Notes: generated from the letters alone by a model not told the origin. Positions 47,811 to 57,605 are shown, numbered from the stretch's first letter. The stretch is DNA of 64,000 bases from an uncultured Dehalococcoidia bacterium (GCA_951813535.1 OX638345.1:1005029-1069028); one strand, 5' to 3'. Made by a program: numbers and translations.

Positions 47811-48028
47811 TCGCATGCACCAAAGTGTCTATCCCCTCGGAAACATCTGAATGTAGACACGCTCGAGGAAATTTCGCTACTCGCGACCTGACTGACCTAT
47901 GGCAGAAAACGACCGACGAGACGATATTCGCGGTCTCGTCGTTTCCGCTCCCATGGCGTGCATCGCGCCCGTCCCGGAGCGCAGCGGAGCGTGTCTCCCT
48001 ACCTGCTAAGATGAGTAACGCCACTCGA
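47811..48028 (+). other. tnpB right end with terminator hairpin; possible guide-RNA source
   Basis: CGACGAGAC (47914-47922), loop, GTCTCGTCG (47933-47941), then TTTCC forms a hairpin. The 100 bp between the stop codon and this hairpin would hold the scaffold of a guide RNA; I did not resolve its fold or the element end. Confidence 0.45.
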
Positions 48029-48385
48029 CTATTGATCTTCAGACCACTGTCGAAGGTTGCGCACCGGTTGGACAATTCTGATGATCAGGGCGAATCCAAT
48101 CAGAACCGCGGCAATCGCCAGGAGCAGCGCAAGCGCCGGAGGCACGTCGGCTGAGAGTCCCTGTCGTACGTTCTCCTGGACCGCCGGTGTTCTAATGACC
48201 TCACCCGTCTCCTGTCGCGAGACATTCGCGATGATGCGCATGCCGGGGGAATCTTCATCGCCTCCCGGCGCCCGGAGGACAGCCACAAATAGGACCAAAG
48301 CCGCAAAAAGGGATGCTGAGGTCGCAGCGCCGATCAAGATCACCAGCAACCACTTTGCCAAGGACTTGAGGTATTGGGTACGCAT
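48029..48385 (-). CDS. Two-helix membrane protein, unknown
   Basis: 118 residues. Membrane helices at about 12-36 (WLLVILIGAATSASLFAALVLFVAVL) and 82-106 (PPALALLLAIAAVLIGFALIIRIV) flank a loop of about 45 residues. No family recognised. It points away from the tnpB genes on either side. Confidence 0.6.
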   Translation of the reverse strand: MRTQYLKSLAKWLLVILIGAATSASLFAALVLFVAVLRAPGGDEDSPGMRIIANVSRQETGEVIRTPAVQENVRQGLSADVPPALALLLAIAAVLIGFALIIRIVQPVRNLRQWSEDQ

Positions 48386-48554
48386 TACGCGGTCTCAGCG
48401 ATGAAAAATCCCGATGGGTCCCACCGTCTGGCATAGTACTTGTTGGCCGCACATCAAGCAATTTACAGCGTGTTGACACATTGGGTCACCAGCAGACAGC
48501 CACGGCACTATGTAGTTTTATCCAAGCAAACGCCCAGCAATTTATCATCAAACA

Positions 48555-50098
48555 ATGAGCACAAGCCTGAAATTCCCCCTGTGCCGAGACTCGGACGCCA
48601 GCCGGGCCATCGGTTACCACGCCACTTAGCAGAACGCGGCCTACAACCACGCCGTCGATGTCCTGAACCGGGATCCGGTGCTACCCAAGCGCAGCGGTCG
48701 GAATCTCCCCGACGCAATGAACAAACGCATCACCGCCTGGCGGCAGGGAAACAGGGATAAGGCCGACGCGCCGTACCACATCCACCAGGAAGGCAGCGAG
48801 CAGGCTTGGGAAGCCAACCAGCGAATGCAACAGAGCCACGCCGAACGGCTGGAGCACATCCAACGCGCCATCGCCAAAGAAGAGGAACCCAAGCATCGGG
48901 ACGTCCGTCCCCACCGTCGAACACTCGCGCATCGGTCCCGCGAGCGGGGGCGGCTCAGCCTGACCATCACCGACCAGAGACTTTTCGAGATCAGCAACGA
49001 CGGCCCGATGCTGTCGAGCCACCAGTGCGGCTTCACCCTCCGATTGCGCGCCCACCAGACCCTGAAATGGCTGGACATTCGGTCAATCTCCGGCTCGTCC
49101 CGGTGCACAAGTACGGCCCGCGCACGCCCCTGCAGCGCCGGCACTACTGCCTCCACGTCCAAGTCGCCGTGCCCGAGCCAGTGCCCATCGAAGAGCTAGA
49201 CATCCAGGAACCCAACGACATCCTCGACGCCGACCGTGGCACGAAGAACCACCTGGCCGTCAGCTCCGGACATCGAGCCCATCACTCCAGTGGAAAGTGG
49301 CGTCGCAACGGAAAACGCAAGCACCAGCGACACATCGCCGGCGAGCCCCGTAACAGCAAGCGACGGCACCACGCTGTCGCCAAGGACCGAGAGCGAGCGC
49401 GCCGTTACACCCAGCACCGCGACCTGGAGATGCGCCAACAGATCCGCGAAATCCTGCTGGAAGCCCAGCCCAAGATGGTCGCCGTAGCAAGCCTCCGCTC
49501 CATCAACATGATGGCATCCGCCCGAGGCACCGCCGGCGCGCCGGCCAAAAACGTTGCTGCCAAACGAAAACTGAACGAAAGCCTCACCGAGTCGGCCATC
49601 GGGCACGTCGGCAAACTCCTCAGCGAGGAAGCCGCCAAACTTGGCATACCCACCGTCTCCGTCCCGCCGCACGGCACGTCCCAGACCTACCCGCGCTGCG
49701 GAGACCGGCGCCCGAACCACCGCGAGAGCCAAGCGGAGTTCCGGCGCCGGAATTGCGGTCTCTACGCCCACGCCGACTGGACTGCCGCCGTTATCATCCG
49801 CAACCGGGCCTTCGTCCGGCACTGCGAATGGCAGTCAGGCTACACACTGGACGTACTGACCGCACCCACCGGGTGGCGACAGCAGCCATCCTGCCCTAAG
49901 CCCTACCAACTACGGCTGGCCTTGGGGGTAAGCGCGTTTAAGCCGGAAGGCACCACGACGATCCGCCCCAGCGGAAGGGTCCGTGGCCCGAGGCTGGACC
50001 GCTGTATCCAAAGCGGCAACCCGAGACGCCCAAATGCTGGCAAATCGGCGCACTCACCCCGTTTCCGGGGTTGTGCTCAATTTGTCCACAAGCTCTAG
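48555..50098 (+). pseudogene. tnpB: TnpB-like pseudogene with catalytic Glu lost
   Basis: Paralogue of the gene at 46359. An in-frame TAG follows HAT near residue 24, and a frameshift near 49085 separates the two halves. Later sequence gives ILDADRGTKNH (Asp kept), VAVASLRSINM (the catalytic Glu of VAVESL is now Ala), TYPRCG and FRRRNCG (two zinc Cys lost) and HADWTAA (Asp kept). Stop, frameshift and active-site loss together show decay rather than a repurposed dead nuclease. Confidence 0.85.
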
Positions 50099-51480
50099 GG
50101 CAGCGAAAGCGGCTCACATTCCGCAGACAGTGCACCCGCGAAATCACCCACCTGCGGAAGCGTCTCCAAGTCGGACACCGGAAGAATATGATACGGGCCA
50201 GAACGCCCGTCGAGCAAAGCAAAATACAGCACAATAGAAGAACTGGGACCCTCATACCCTCCCCGAACATCTAACGGGAACCCGCAGAGAAACAACCCTG
50301 ACGCCTCCGATAACTGCGCGGGAACGACAAGCATCAAGACACCGTAAACACCAGCTCGGTGTCCACTAAAAGTGATGACGCCCACATGCCCAAAACGCCA
50401 ACCCCGGGAATGCCCCTCCGGCGCGGACCATCCGACCCCCAGCAAAAACCTGGACGCTGCACCATCCAACGCAGCCACATCGTACTCCGTCACGACCGGA
50501 AACTCAGGAGAGGAGCCGATGGGATACTCATCGTTCTCCTCCGGCCAGTTCCAAGCTCTCACTCCTACGGCATACCACCTGTCCGTGGGAAGGTCATCAC
50601 CTCCAATGATCCACGAGTACTCCATGTCTCGCGAAATGGAATCGCGGTGAAATCCAATTCCATCGACAAAACGCACGTTTTGAGCCAGGAACCAGCGACT
50701 GGTGTTCGGGTTCCAGTACCAGAGATAGACTCGGTGGTGATCCTCCGACCACATGGCATCGACCCACTCGAGTTCCAGATGCCGGGACTGGCCCTCCTTG
50801 AGAACAGGATCCTCCAATGAGCCGCCCTTCCAGTACGTGGTGACTGCGTCGATGTCCCACGGGGTTGGAGCGTGGACACTCTTACAATTCAAACCCGTCG
50901 AAGCATAGGAGTCGTTCATTACCGACACCACATCCGAACAAGCGGGGGACCCTGATTCGTTGTATTGGTCGTCTAGGACAATCCAGTGGCCGATTTCATG
51001 GCGAAGCTGATCCTCAATCCCAAGGTCCGTGAGCCTGGACTGAGCCAACGTGAGCCGAATCTCAGCAGTCAGCAAGTAATTAGCCTCACGAGAGTGGTCC
51101 GCCAAAGTCGTGAGGCTGATCATGCACGCATCCACCCACATGCCACAAGAACCCTTCTTGAAGTACAAGTTGTACGGACGAGTCCCCGCGGAGGCAAAAC
51201 TCAACTGGGGCACCGCACTTTCCCAAGATTGGATCGCGTTCCGAACACGCTGTGTGAACGAACCATCGTCTGTCCACAAGGCATCGAAAGAACCTTGGGA
51301 CCAGTCAATGTAGGTGGCGTTGAACGGATAGTCTCCGCTCCACGTCTGGCGGTCTTCAGGGTTCTCCTGCATATATGTGTAGTGACTGGCTGAGGCATCT
51401 CCAGGGACGACAAAAACGACCCCAAGCAGCACTGCCAGTATCGTCAACGCAGTGATCTTACGCATCGTCAACCCTCTCAT
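50095..51480 (-). CDS. Secreted zinc metalloprotease
   Basis: 461 residues. The ATG at 51480 overlaps the upstream stop (ATGA) and is preceded by GGGAGG at ideal spacing. Signal peptide ALTILAVLLGVVFVVPGDASA. The catalytic motif LRHEIGHWIVLDDQ (HExxH) lies near residue 163, followed by VVSVMNDSYA, which could supply the Met-turn of a metzincin. The N-terminal WTDDGSF…AIQSWESAVP is matrixin-like. The C-terminal 220 residues are a beta-rich extension with repeated Trp and Gly, perhaps for binding. Operon partner of 51477-51992. Confidence 0.8.
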   Translation of the reverse strand: MRGLTMRKITALTILAVLLGVVFVVPGDASASHYTYMQENPEDRQTWSGDYPFNATYIDWSQGSFDALWTDDGSFTQRVRNAIQSWESAVPQLSFASAGTRPYNLYFKKGSCGMWVDACMISLTTLADHSREANYLLTAEIRLTLAQSRLTDLGIEDQLRHEIGHWIVLDDQYNESGSPACSDVVSVMNDSYASTGLNCKSVHAPTPWDIDAVTTYWKGGSLEDPVLKEGQSRHLELEWVDAMWSEDHHRVYLWYWNPNTSRWFLAQNVRFVDGIGFHRDSISRDMEYSWIIGGDDLPTDRWYAVGVRAWNWPEENDEYPIGSSPEFPVVTEYDVAALDGAASRFLLGVGWSAPEGHSRGWRFGHVGVITFSGHRAGVYGVLMLVVPAQLSEASGLFLCGFPLDVRGGYEGPSSSIVLYFALLDGRSGPYHILPVSDLETLPQVGDFAGALSAECEPLSLP

Positions 51481-51992
51481 CTGTAGTCCTCCCGGTGGGG
51501 TCCCCAGCGCTCCTCGTAGAACTCGGTAGGGACAAGTTGCATACTTTCGCGCCCCAACTGATCCACGAGGAATTGGAACGTGGTCTTGTGATCCGCGCCA
51601 ATCTGGAACTGGCCAGTTTCGGTCGACACGAATGCCACCTCCGCGTTGCGCACGATGATGTAAACAGGCAGTAGGAGAGGCGAAAGCGTCACCGTCGGGG
51701 GCGCCTCGATCTCAGTACTCCGCCTGGAAACCAGCGCGTCCACCACCGCGTCTTCCGGTAGTTCCAAGGCCGCCCCTTTAACCAAAGGCACGTGGGACTC
51801 CCAAGCCTCATGGGCAATACGAACCCTGTCATCACGTTCCGCTTCAGTCATAGCCGGAACCGGCGCCGGCGAGTCGGGATCAGCGGGCAAGCTGGTTGGT
51901 GCAGGAGGCACACCAGGCCTCGCCGCAATCAAAACCACAACAACAGCGACTGCCAGCACTACGACCAGCAGCCCCGTCCGTTTTCGATTCAT
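51477..51992 (-). CDS. Membrane-anchored extracytoplasmic protein upstream of the metalloprotease
   Basis: 171 residues from the ATG at 51992 (AGGAAAGGAGATGTCGTT). N-terminal anchor TGLLVVVLAVAVVVVLIAA, Pro-rich linker, then a helical/beta domain (MTEAERDDRVRIAHEAWESHVPLVKG…VYIIVRNAEVAFVSTETGQFQIGAD). Not recognised. Its stop overlaps the metalloprotease start, so the two are coupled; it may be a partner or inhibitor of the protease (inference). Behind cassette D. Confidence 0.65.
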   Translation of the reverse strand: MNRKRTGLLVVVLAVAVVVVLIAARPGVPPAPTSLPADPDSPAPVPAMTEAERDDRVRIAHEAWESHVPLVKGAALELPEDAVVDALVSRRSTEIEAPPTVTLSPLLLPVYIIVRNAEVAFVSTETGQFQIGADHKTTFQFLVDQLGRESMQLVPTEFYEERWGPHREDYR

Positions 51993-52279
51993 AACGACAT
52001 CTCCTTTCCTGAGGCCCACTTCATCAGCACAACCGGGTAGCCAAGAACACAGGCAACCGCCAATCGAACCGCCACGCGACACATAAGACCGCAGAGCAAC
52101 CCAGCACCAGCCAATCCGCTAAACGTGCGCTCCGTACAACGGATCGATCACACGTAGCACGCAGCGACTTCACGATAGCCCCGGCCATACCCGACCGCAA
52201 CGTCTATCCTCATCTCATAGAGCACCCCCTCACTGACAAGACCCAGCAATTGAACGCGGGCGAAGATACCAACAAAAAA

Positions 52280-52438
52280 GGCCCCGCTAAAACGACGAGA
52301 CCCGATACGCAGAGGGTGCAGAGCTAGCGATTAACCCGATGGCGGACCCGAATTCCCCATCGCCGCGGCCTCGGTGTTTGCCCACCGGAGCCGTTCTGTT
52401 GGCGCCCGGACTCGATCCGCGAGATCTTATGTTGTCAA
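52280..52438 (-). promoter_or_regulatory. Promoter-leader cassette D
   Basis: Minus strand: TTGACA (52438-52433), 17-bp gap, TCGAGT (52415-52410), the first two stem-loops as in B, a diverged third (GGTTAATCGCTAGCT), and GGTCTCG…CGGGGCC (52302-52280) with a TTTTTTGTT tail. It ends 288 nt before the ATG at 51992. Between them (51993-52279) I see no other gene. Confidence 0.65.
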
Positions 52439-52516
52439 TCGTGTTTGACGAAGATCTCCATCGTGAACAGTTGGCAACCCGCCCAGGGCCTTCGAGCAGC
52501 ACAGGGTTGGACGTTA

Positions 52517-53710
52517 TCACCTCATGTGAGGCACGAACTTTATTCCCGTAGCCTGGTCCTGTCTGATCCGCAGTTCCAAGTTTCCATCGCCGTCAAGACA
52601 CCACAGACCAGGTTCCGCAGAACTGCTCGCAGTCTTATGCGTGTGCGTCATGCACGCCATGCCACGATAGACGTCGAGGTCCCTAAACCCCATACCGTGA
52701 GGAACTTCAACAAAAGACTCCTCACCGGACTCCGGGTCGAGCTTTGTAACCCCCGAACGCAATCCAGCATCACGCATCCTACTGGACAACACACGGTGGG
52801 AGACGTACACCATTCCGTCATCATCCTGGACGGCCCACTTTGGAAACGGGTGCTCCAGGTTGAATCTGTCCACCACATCCACCGTGACCGGGTCCAATAC
52901 ATAGACGTCGACACGCGGAGCATGCTCATGCAAGTGACTAAGCGAATTGAAAAGCCTGGCTTTTCCCCCGATGTCCAGGACATCGAGAACTCTCAACCCC
53001 GGCTCAAGGCCTGACAGCCAACCACGCATCTCAATCGTTTCCGGATCTATCACCAGAATCCGAGTGTAAGCCGCATAATGCGGGGTCACTCTGGGGTAAT
53101 CCCGAGGGGGACTGCCGAAGCCAACCACCAAGATGGCGCCGCCAACCTCCACGATCGTGGTGATGTAGAAGTTGGATTCCGCCGGCTTTTCCCCAGGTGG
53201 AATCAAACCCTTAAACTCCCGGACCACCTCCATGCTCACCAAGTCAACGACGTAAACTCTTCCAGTGAAGCCCGAAGCCGCACAACCCACAAAAGCTAAA
53301 CCGTTGGCAAAAGCTATTCCACCATCCGGCGGAGCGCAGCCCAGGTCAAAATCATGCTCCAGGTCCCCTCGCGGCGACAGAACCTGAACTCCGGAATGAC
53401 GACCGCGACCACCCATCCCATCCTGAGCGTAACCCATCCAGATCCGACCCATCGGGTCCAGTTCCAAGCGGTGGGAGTAAGCCACCCAGGTAATGGGGAG
53501 CTCCACCTCACGGTAGACCTCGAAGGTATCCGCATCGAAGATAGTCAATTGCACAAGCCGCGGAGTGCCCGAGTGCAAGTACCCAACATTTTCAGGCAAC
53601 TCACCATAGACCTCGACCTCGTTGTCCTGGCAACCAGAGGCCATCATCACCAGGACAACGAGTAAGACAGGCACCAAGACCACGACCGACGAGTGAACCC
53701 CCTTGAACAT
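52517..53710 (-). CDS. Beta-propeller lipoprotein
   Basis: 397 residues from the ATG at 53710 behind GGAGGCTTCGG. Lipobox VMMASGCQD (Cys near 24). The mature part has repeated blades typical of YncE-like seven-bladed propellers (RLVQLTIFDADTFEVYREVEL, GRIWMGYAQDG, ILVIDPETIEMRGWL, VDVYVLDPVTVDVVDRFNL). Cysteine pairs (GCAPPDGG, GCAAS) may be disulphides. A binding role on the cell surface is likely; the ligand is unknown. A truncated paralogue lies at 54357. Confidence 0.82.
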   Translation of the reverse strand: MFKGVHSSVVVLVPVLLVVLVMMASGCQDNEVEVYGELPENVGYLHSGTPRLVQLTIFDADTFEVYREVELPITWVAYSHRLELDPMGRIWMGYAQDGMGGRGRHSGVQVLSPRGDLEHDFDLGCAPPDGGIAFANGLAFVGCAASGFTGRVYVVDLVSMEVVREFKGLIPPGEKPAESNFYITTIVEVGGAILVVGFGSPPRDYPRVTPHYAAYTRILVIDPETIEMRGWLSGLEPGLRVLDVLDIGGKARLFNSLSHLHEHAPRVDVYVLDPVTVDVVDRFNLEHPFPKWAVQDDDGMVYVSHRVLSSRMRDAGLRSGVTKLDPESGEESFVEVPHGMGFRDLDVYRGMACMTHTHKTASSSAEPGLWCLDGDGNLELRIRQDQATGIKFVPHMR

Positions 53711-53745
53711 CCGAAGCCTCCAGTGCACTGCCACGATGCCGTCAG

Positions 53746-53939
53746 CTAATCAAGCGTCCGGTAATCATCCACATTGGGCGAATGCGCTATTTCATCCGGC
53801 GCCACCGTGTTGATGATGATGATTGACGCGAACAAAGGCCCGTACCGGTCCTGCAGCCAGGAATGATACGCAGGAGCGTTGCTGTCAACATCTGCAACCG
53901 GTCTTCCGTGGTCCACCGATGGCTCTGGTCCGCCCACGG
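53746..53939 (-). pseudogene. C-terminal fragment of a secreted protein
   Basis: The last ~60 residues (NAPAYHSWLQDRYGPLFASIIIINTVAPDE…) end 36 bp before the propeller gene, as an operon member would. The 5' part is replaced by an IS21 fragment at about 53940. Identity unknown. Confidence 0.4.
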
Positions 53940-54341
53940 CTCCAGCAGGTCCCGCCAGGGCGTCGTTTCCTAACGTGGCACCAGCCAACTGATCATCGCC
54001 AGTCGGCTCAGCTGATCCTCGGTGGGGGCCAGTCCGTCTTTGGCGATGCCCTCAGCCTGCGTCGCCGCCAGATACTTGCGCACCGTATCCCGCGACAAGA
54101 CCGTGCCCGCCGCGATCCGTCGCTGACTGTTTCCCCCTGCCAACGGCGGATGACCTCTTTTATCTCCATCCTGGAAACCTCTCGATACGCCATCGCTGCA
54201 CCTCAACATCGAAGTGCGCCAATGGTGGCCGATGTGGCTCCCAAAGTGGCCTAATAGCCTTGAAAATCCGGCCGGCCTATAGTCCTTGAAAGTCTTCCAT
54301 ATTTGCCGGACTACAGAACCTGAAAAGTGACACCAGCGCAC
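53940..54341 (-). pseudogene. istA: IS21 transposase IstA, N-terminal remnant
   Basis: MAYREVSRMEIKEVIRRWQG in one frame continues as NSQRRIAAGTVLSRDTVRKYL and TEDQLSRLAM in another, the DNA-binding N-terminus of IstA with a frameshift near 54140. The DDE domain and istB are absent. The upstream repeats (TTGAAAATCCGGCC, then TTGAAAGTC) look like IS21 terminal repeats. Confidence 0.8.
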
Positions 54342-54356
54342 CCTATCACACCCGGG

Positions 54357-54890
54357 TCAACCGGCGTACGACGGCACAAACTTTATCCCCACCGCATGTT
54401 TCTGCGGTATCACTTTCTGCAGCCCCTCGCCATCTAGAATGCACCACAGTCCGTCCCTATCCGACCCATTCACAGTAGTGTAGGTCAAACAGGGCGTTCC
54501 GTCGTAAACGTCCATGTCCTTGAAAGAAAGTCGCTGCGGAGTTTCAATAAAAGACTGGGTACCCGTTTTCAGATCCAACCTCGCCACGCCGGACCGATAC
54601 CCAGCATCGTACAAGCGTTTAAACGGCGCCCTGTGAAAGATATAAACCGTGTCCCGGTCCGTGCGCACCGCCCACTTCGGAAACGGACGCTCCAAGTTGA
54701 ATTGATCCACCATCGAGATGCTAGCGGGATCCATCACGTATACGTCGACCCGGTCGGCATGCTCTTCAACCTGGCTCAACTCATTCAAGAGCCAAGCCTG
54801 ACCATCGATATCCAGAACTTCCAAAACCCGCAAGCCAGGGACCAACCCGGTCAAATAACCCTGGAATTCCAAAGTCGTAGGGTCAATCAC
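54357..54890 (-). pseudogene. Truncated paralogue of the propeller lipoprotein (C-terminal half)
   Basis: About 177 residues (VIDPTTLEFQGYLTGLVPGLRVLEVLDIDG…) align with residues about 220-397 of the protein at 52517. PGLRVLEVLDI, VDVYVMDP and PFPKWAVRTD are shared almost word for word. The N-terminal half, signal and promoter are replaced at about 54895 by a transposase fragment. Confidence 0.8.
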
Positions 54891-54898
54891 CCCAACCC

Positions 54899-55057
54899 TA
54901 GGACTATGACCGAGAAATGTACAAAAGGCGCAACGAGATCGAGCGGCTGTCCCGGAGGATGAAGGGATTTCGCCGCATCTTCTCCCGCTTTGAGAAACTC
55001 GATGTTCTCCTCTTTGGGTTCATCTCATTCGCACTCAACGTTGACGCACTGCGCTAG
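54899..55057 (+). pseudogene. IS5-family transposase, C-terminal fragment
   Basis: Reads MYKRRNEIERLSRRMKGFRR, then RFEKLDVLLFGFISFAL to a stop at 55057, the typical end of IS5-type DDE transposases (Y…RN.IER). Only about 50 residues remain. Confidence 0.7.
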
Positions 55058-55354
55058 TGTGAACACGCCCTAGGCCACTGGGACAGCAAAGCTTTGACAT
55101 CGCTGGTCAGGCTCGCGCCTTGGTCCCGAGACAGCGGCAAGAAGCGAGGTCATCGGGCCATCAGGCGTAGCCGAAGACTGGTGCGGTTCACTCCCTGCAT
55201 GTGCGCCCGGGGCCGCGATCCGCCACAACAGCGAGATGCGCCGTTTCTGTAACCGGTACGCGAGCTTGGAAAGCAGGGAACCGTTTCGGTATTGGCTTTG
55301 AAGCGGCGTGTCGGCGTGTCGCTTCACCGGTTGCGTCGCACTTTCCCAAGCGGG
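55058..55354. other. Unassigned sequence
   Basis: About 300 bp between the IS5 fragment and the left direct repeat. No motif or repeat recognised. Confidence 0.35.
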
Positions 55355-55688
55355 CGAGGTTACCTTCTCAATTGAGGTGTCCTTGGGCACCAGGCCAGTT
55401 GTCGAGGGGGCGCACGTCGCGGTCCGGGAACGTCCGCATGTAGAGGTTCATCGCGGCGCCCCAGGTGGAGGTGTGGTCTTCACCGTCGGAGTGGATCACC
55501 ACGTCGGCGCCCAGGTGGTGCTTGATGACCAGCATGATGGCGGCGACGAGTTGGTCGTAGGGCATCATGTCGGTGTTGCAGCAGCCGTAGCCGGCTGGCT
55601 GTCCGGATCTGTCGTTATCGCGCCAGTCTGGCGGGTAGCGGAAGTCGTGGCAGCCGTCCTCTCGGGCGTTGAAGCGTATTTCGTGAGG
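55355..55688. repeat. Left copy of a 330-bp direct repeat
   Basis: Nearly identical to 56925-57256. It contains the 3' end of the gene at 56940 (stop at 55368; reads CHDFRYPPDW, GYGCCNTDMMPYDQLVAA) without its 5' part, so it is a partial gene duplication. The two copies flank the TPR lipoprotein gene. Confidence 0.85.
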
Positions 55689-55705
55689 TGGTGTGTGGGA
55701 TTAAG

Positions 55706-56411
55706 TCACTTGGTGGTGGTTCGGGCGGCTTCACGGTCCGCCTGTGCCGCTTGGTGGTCGCCGAGGTTCTCATGTATCCATGCTCTTAGCATGTAAGCTT
55801 GGCTGTCGTGTTGGGTGTTTAGGGAAATTGATTGGTCCATGTCTGCCAGGGCAGCTGGCCAATCTGGGTTGGGTGGTAGGGTGTAAGCGATGGCGCGCTG
55901 GTTGTAGCCCATGTGGTTGGTTGGGTCAAGTTCTATGGCTTGGGTGGTGTCGGAGACGGCTGTCTGTTTATCCGGTGGGTCTGCGGTGTATGCGGCGTAG
56001 GCTCGTCTGAGTAGGAAGGATGGATTGTCGGGTGCGAGGTTGATGGCGGAGGTGTAATCCCTGATGGCGTCTTGTCGGTCGCCGTTGTAGAGATTTGCGG
56101 TGCCACGCGCTTCCTGGGTTGTGGCTGACCTGAAATTTATGTGGAGTACTTCGCTGTAAGAGGATACGGCGTAGAACCAGTCGGCGTCGCGCATGCGTCG
56201 AAACGCTTCGCGGTAATAGCGTTTGGCTTGAGGACGGTAAATTTCTGGTGGGGGTTGTTTCCCGATGGTTATGAACTGGAAACTGGTGGTTATGGGGACG
56301 TGCTGTGGTGGTGGTGGAGTGAGGGTTATGGTGTCATCGCTGGCGCAGGAGCTCGACATCAGGATGAGGAGCGCCATCGCGCATGCGGCGGTCAGCGTGA
56401 TTCTCTTCATG
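55706..56411 (-). CDS. TPR-repeat lipoprotein
   Basis: 234 residues from the ATG at 56411. Lipobox LILMSSSCAS (Cys near 23). About four tetratricopeptide repeats follow: WFYAVSSYSEVLHINF, GDRQDAIRDYTSAINLAPDN, KQTAVSDTTQAIELDPTNH and WPAALADMDQSISLNTQHD. TPR arrays mediate protein contacts. Longer in-frame upstream starts exist (56806) but give basic, signal-less sequence. The gene lies between the two direct repeats and could be lost or gained by recombination between them. Confidence 0.8.
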
Positions 56412-56681
56412 TGATGTGGCCTTCGATGCTCTGAGGCGGTGTCGGCGTGTGGCCTGCAGGTCGTTGGCGGTGAGTTTAGGCGTAGGCATGTGCGCGGGCA
56501 ATATGCTGCGGTCAGAGATTGGAATGCGGCCGCTAGTATTAAAACGACGGATTGCAAAATTCGGTGTCTGATCCTTCGTATTCGGGCGCGAAGAGCCATC
56601 GCATTGCGCGGATGGTAGTACGTTCTGCTCTGAGTGGCACATGCAGCGCTTGATGCTGACGCCTTTGGAGTCAGGGTGGTA

Positions 56682-56876
56682 TCAATCTCCGGTTTCCACG
56701 GTGATGCTGACGGGCGCATCGGCGTCGCTGGAGGTGAACGTGAATTTGCGCTGGCGGCCCTGTTGGTGGGTGGCGATGAGCACCGCGGGAGGGGATTGTT
56801 GGGCAATGGGTAAGGCGTCTAAGGGGGAGGTTATCTCGTCGATGGAATCGCGGTCGGTGCGGTGGCGGGTTATCAT
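56682..56876 (-). CDS. Possible small protein, unknown
   Basis: 64 residues (MITRHRTDRDSIDEITSPLD…TFTSSDADAPVSITVETGD). It lies between the right repeat and the TPR gene on the same strand. Composition is protein-like but there is no clear ribosome site or family. Confidence 0.35.
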   Translation of the reverse strand: MITRHRTDRDSIDEITSPLDALPIAQQSPPAVLIATHQQGRQRKFTFTSSDADAPVSITVETGD

Positions 56877-56924
56877 GGCCGGCCTTGTTGGGCAGGGAAA
56901 GTCGCTGCCAGATTGGTCGCAGCG

Positions 56925-57256
56925 GGCGAGGCTACGTTCTCAATTGAGGCGTCCTTGGGCACCAGGCCAGTTGTCGAGGGGGCGCACGTCGCGGTCCGGG
57001 AACGTCCGCATGTAGAGGTTCATCGCGGCGCCCCAGGTGGAGCTGCGGTCTTCGCCGTCGGAGTGGATCACCACGTCGGCGCCCAGGTGGTGCTTGATGA
57101 CCAGCATGGTGGCGGCGACGAGTTGGTCGTACGGCATCATATCGGTGTTGCAGCAGCCGTAGCCGGCTGGCTGGCCGGATTTCTCGTTTTCGCGCCAGTC
57201 TGGCGGGTAGCGGAAGTCGTCGCAGCCGTTCTCTCGGGCGTTGAAGCGTATTTCGG
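56925..57256. repeat. Right copy of the 330-bp direct repeat
   Basis: Covers the 3' half of the gene at 56940-57605. Divergence from the left copy is a few per cent by eye. The right copy is in its intact gene, so the left copy is the derived one. Confidence 0.85.
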
Positions 57257-57605
57257 TTGGTGAGAAGACGGGTTCGGTGTCGGGTTCATCCGCCGAGCGC
57301 TGCAGGGGGAGGTGCCAATTGTTGGCCAGGGCCTGGGCGTCCTTCGCGATGGCGGAGGTCTGCGCCGAGCGCTGGTCCTTGATCCACCAGCGGTGGAGGT
57401 ATTCTCCGTTTTCGCCGTTGCGCTGCCTGGCTAGTCTTTCTGCTGATGCGTCATTTATCCATGACCATTCGCCGATTGAGGCCAGCGGTTGGGGACCGCG
57501 TCGGTAGTATTCCCAGCCGTCTACGGTTGGTGGAGGCGGCGGACGGGTGGTGCGGACAAATCGTTGTGGTGTTCGCTGGTCGGAGGGTTCTGTTGCGTCG
57601 TTCAT
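56940..57605 (-). CDS. Conserved-looking hypothetical protein, 221 residues
   Basis: Pro-rich N-terminus (RTTRPPPPPTVDGWEYYRRGP), a middle with WSWINDASAERLARQRNGENG, then ARENGCDDFRYPPDW and GYGCCNTDMMPYDQLVAATMLVIKH, ending ADVVIHSDGED…WPGAQGRLN. The ATG at 57605 follows GGAGGAGCCAACGAGC. I do not recognise the family; no signal peptide, so cytoplasmic. Its 3' end is duplicated downstream. Confidence 0.6.
   Translation of the reverse strand: MNDATEPSDQRTPQRFVRTTRPPPPPTVDGWEYYRRGPQPLASIGEWSWINDASAERLARQRNGENGEYLHRWWIKDQRSAQTSAIAKDAQALANNWHLPLQRSADEPDTEPVFSPTEIRFNARENGCDDFRYPPDWRENEKSGQPAGYGCCNTDMMPYDQLVAATMLVIKHHLGADVVIHSDGEDRSSTWGAAMNLYMRTFPDRDVRPLDNWPGAQGRLN

Noticed and set aside
46890-47816. 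Minus-strand frame opposite tnpB
   Set aside because: No motif; tnpB has all catalytic residues in the plus frame.
48555-50098. Repurposed nuclease-dead TnpB regulator
   Set aside because: The Glu-to-Ala change is suggestive, but an early stop, a frameshift and lost zinc Cys residues fit simple decay better.
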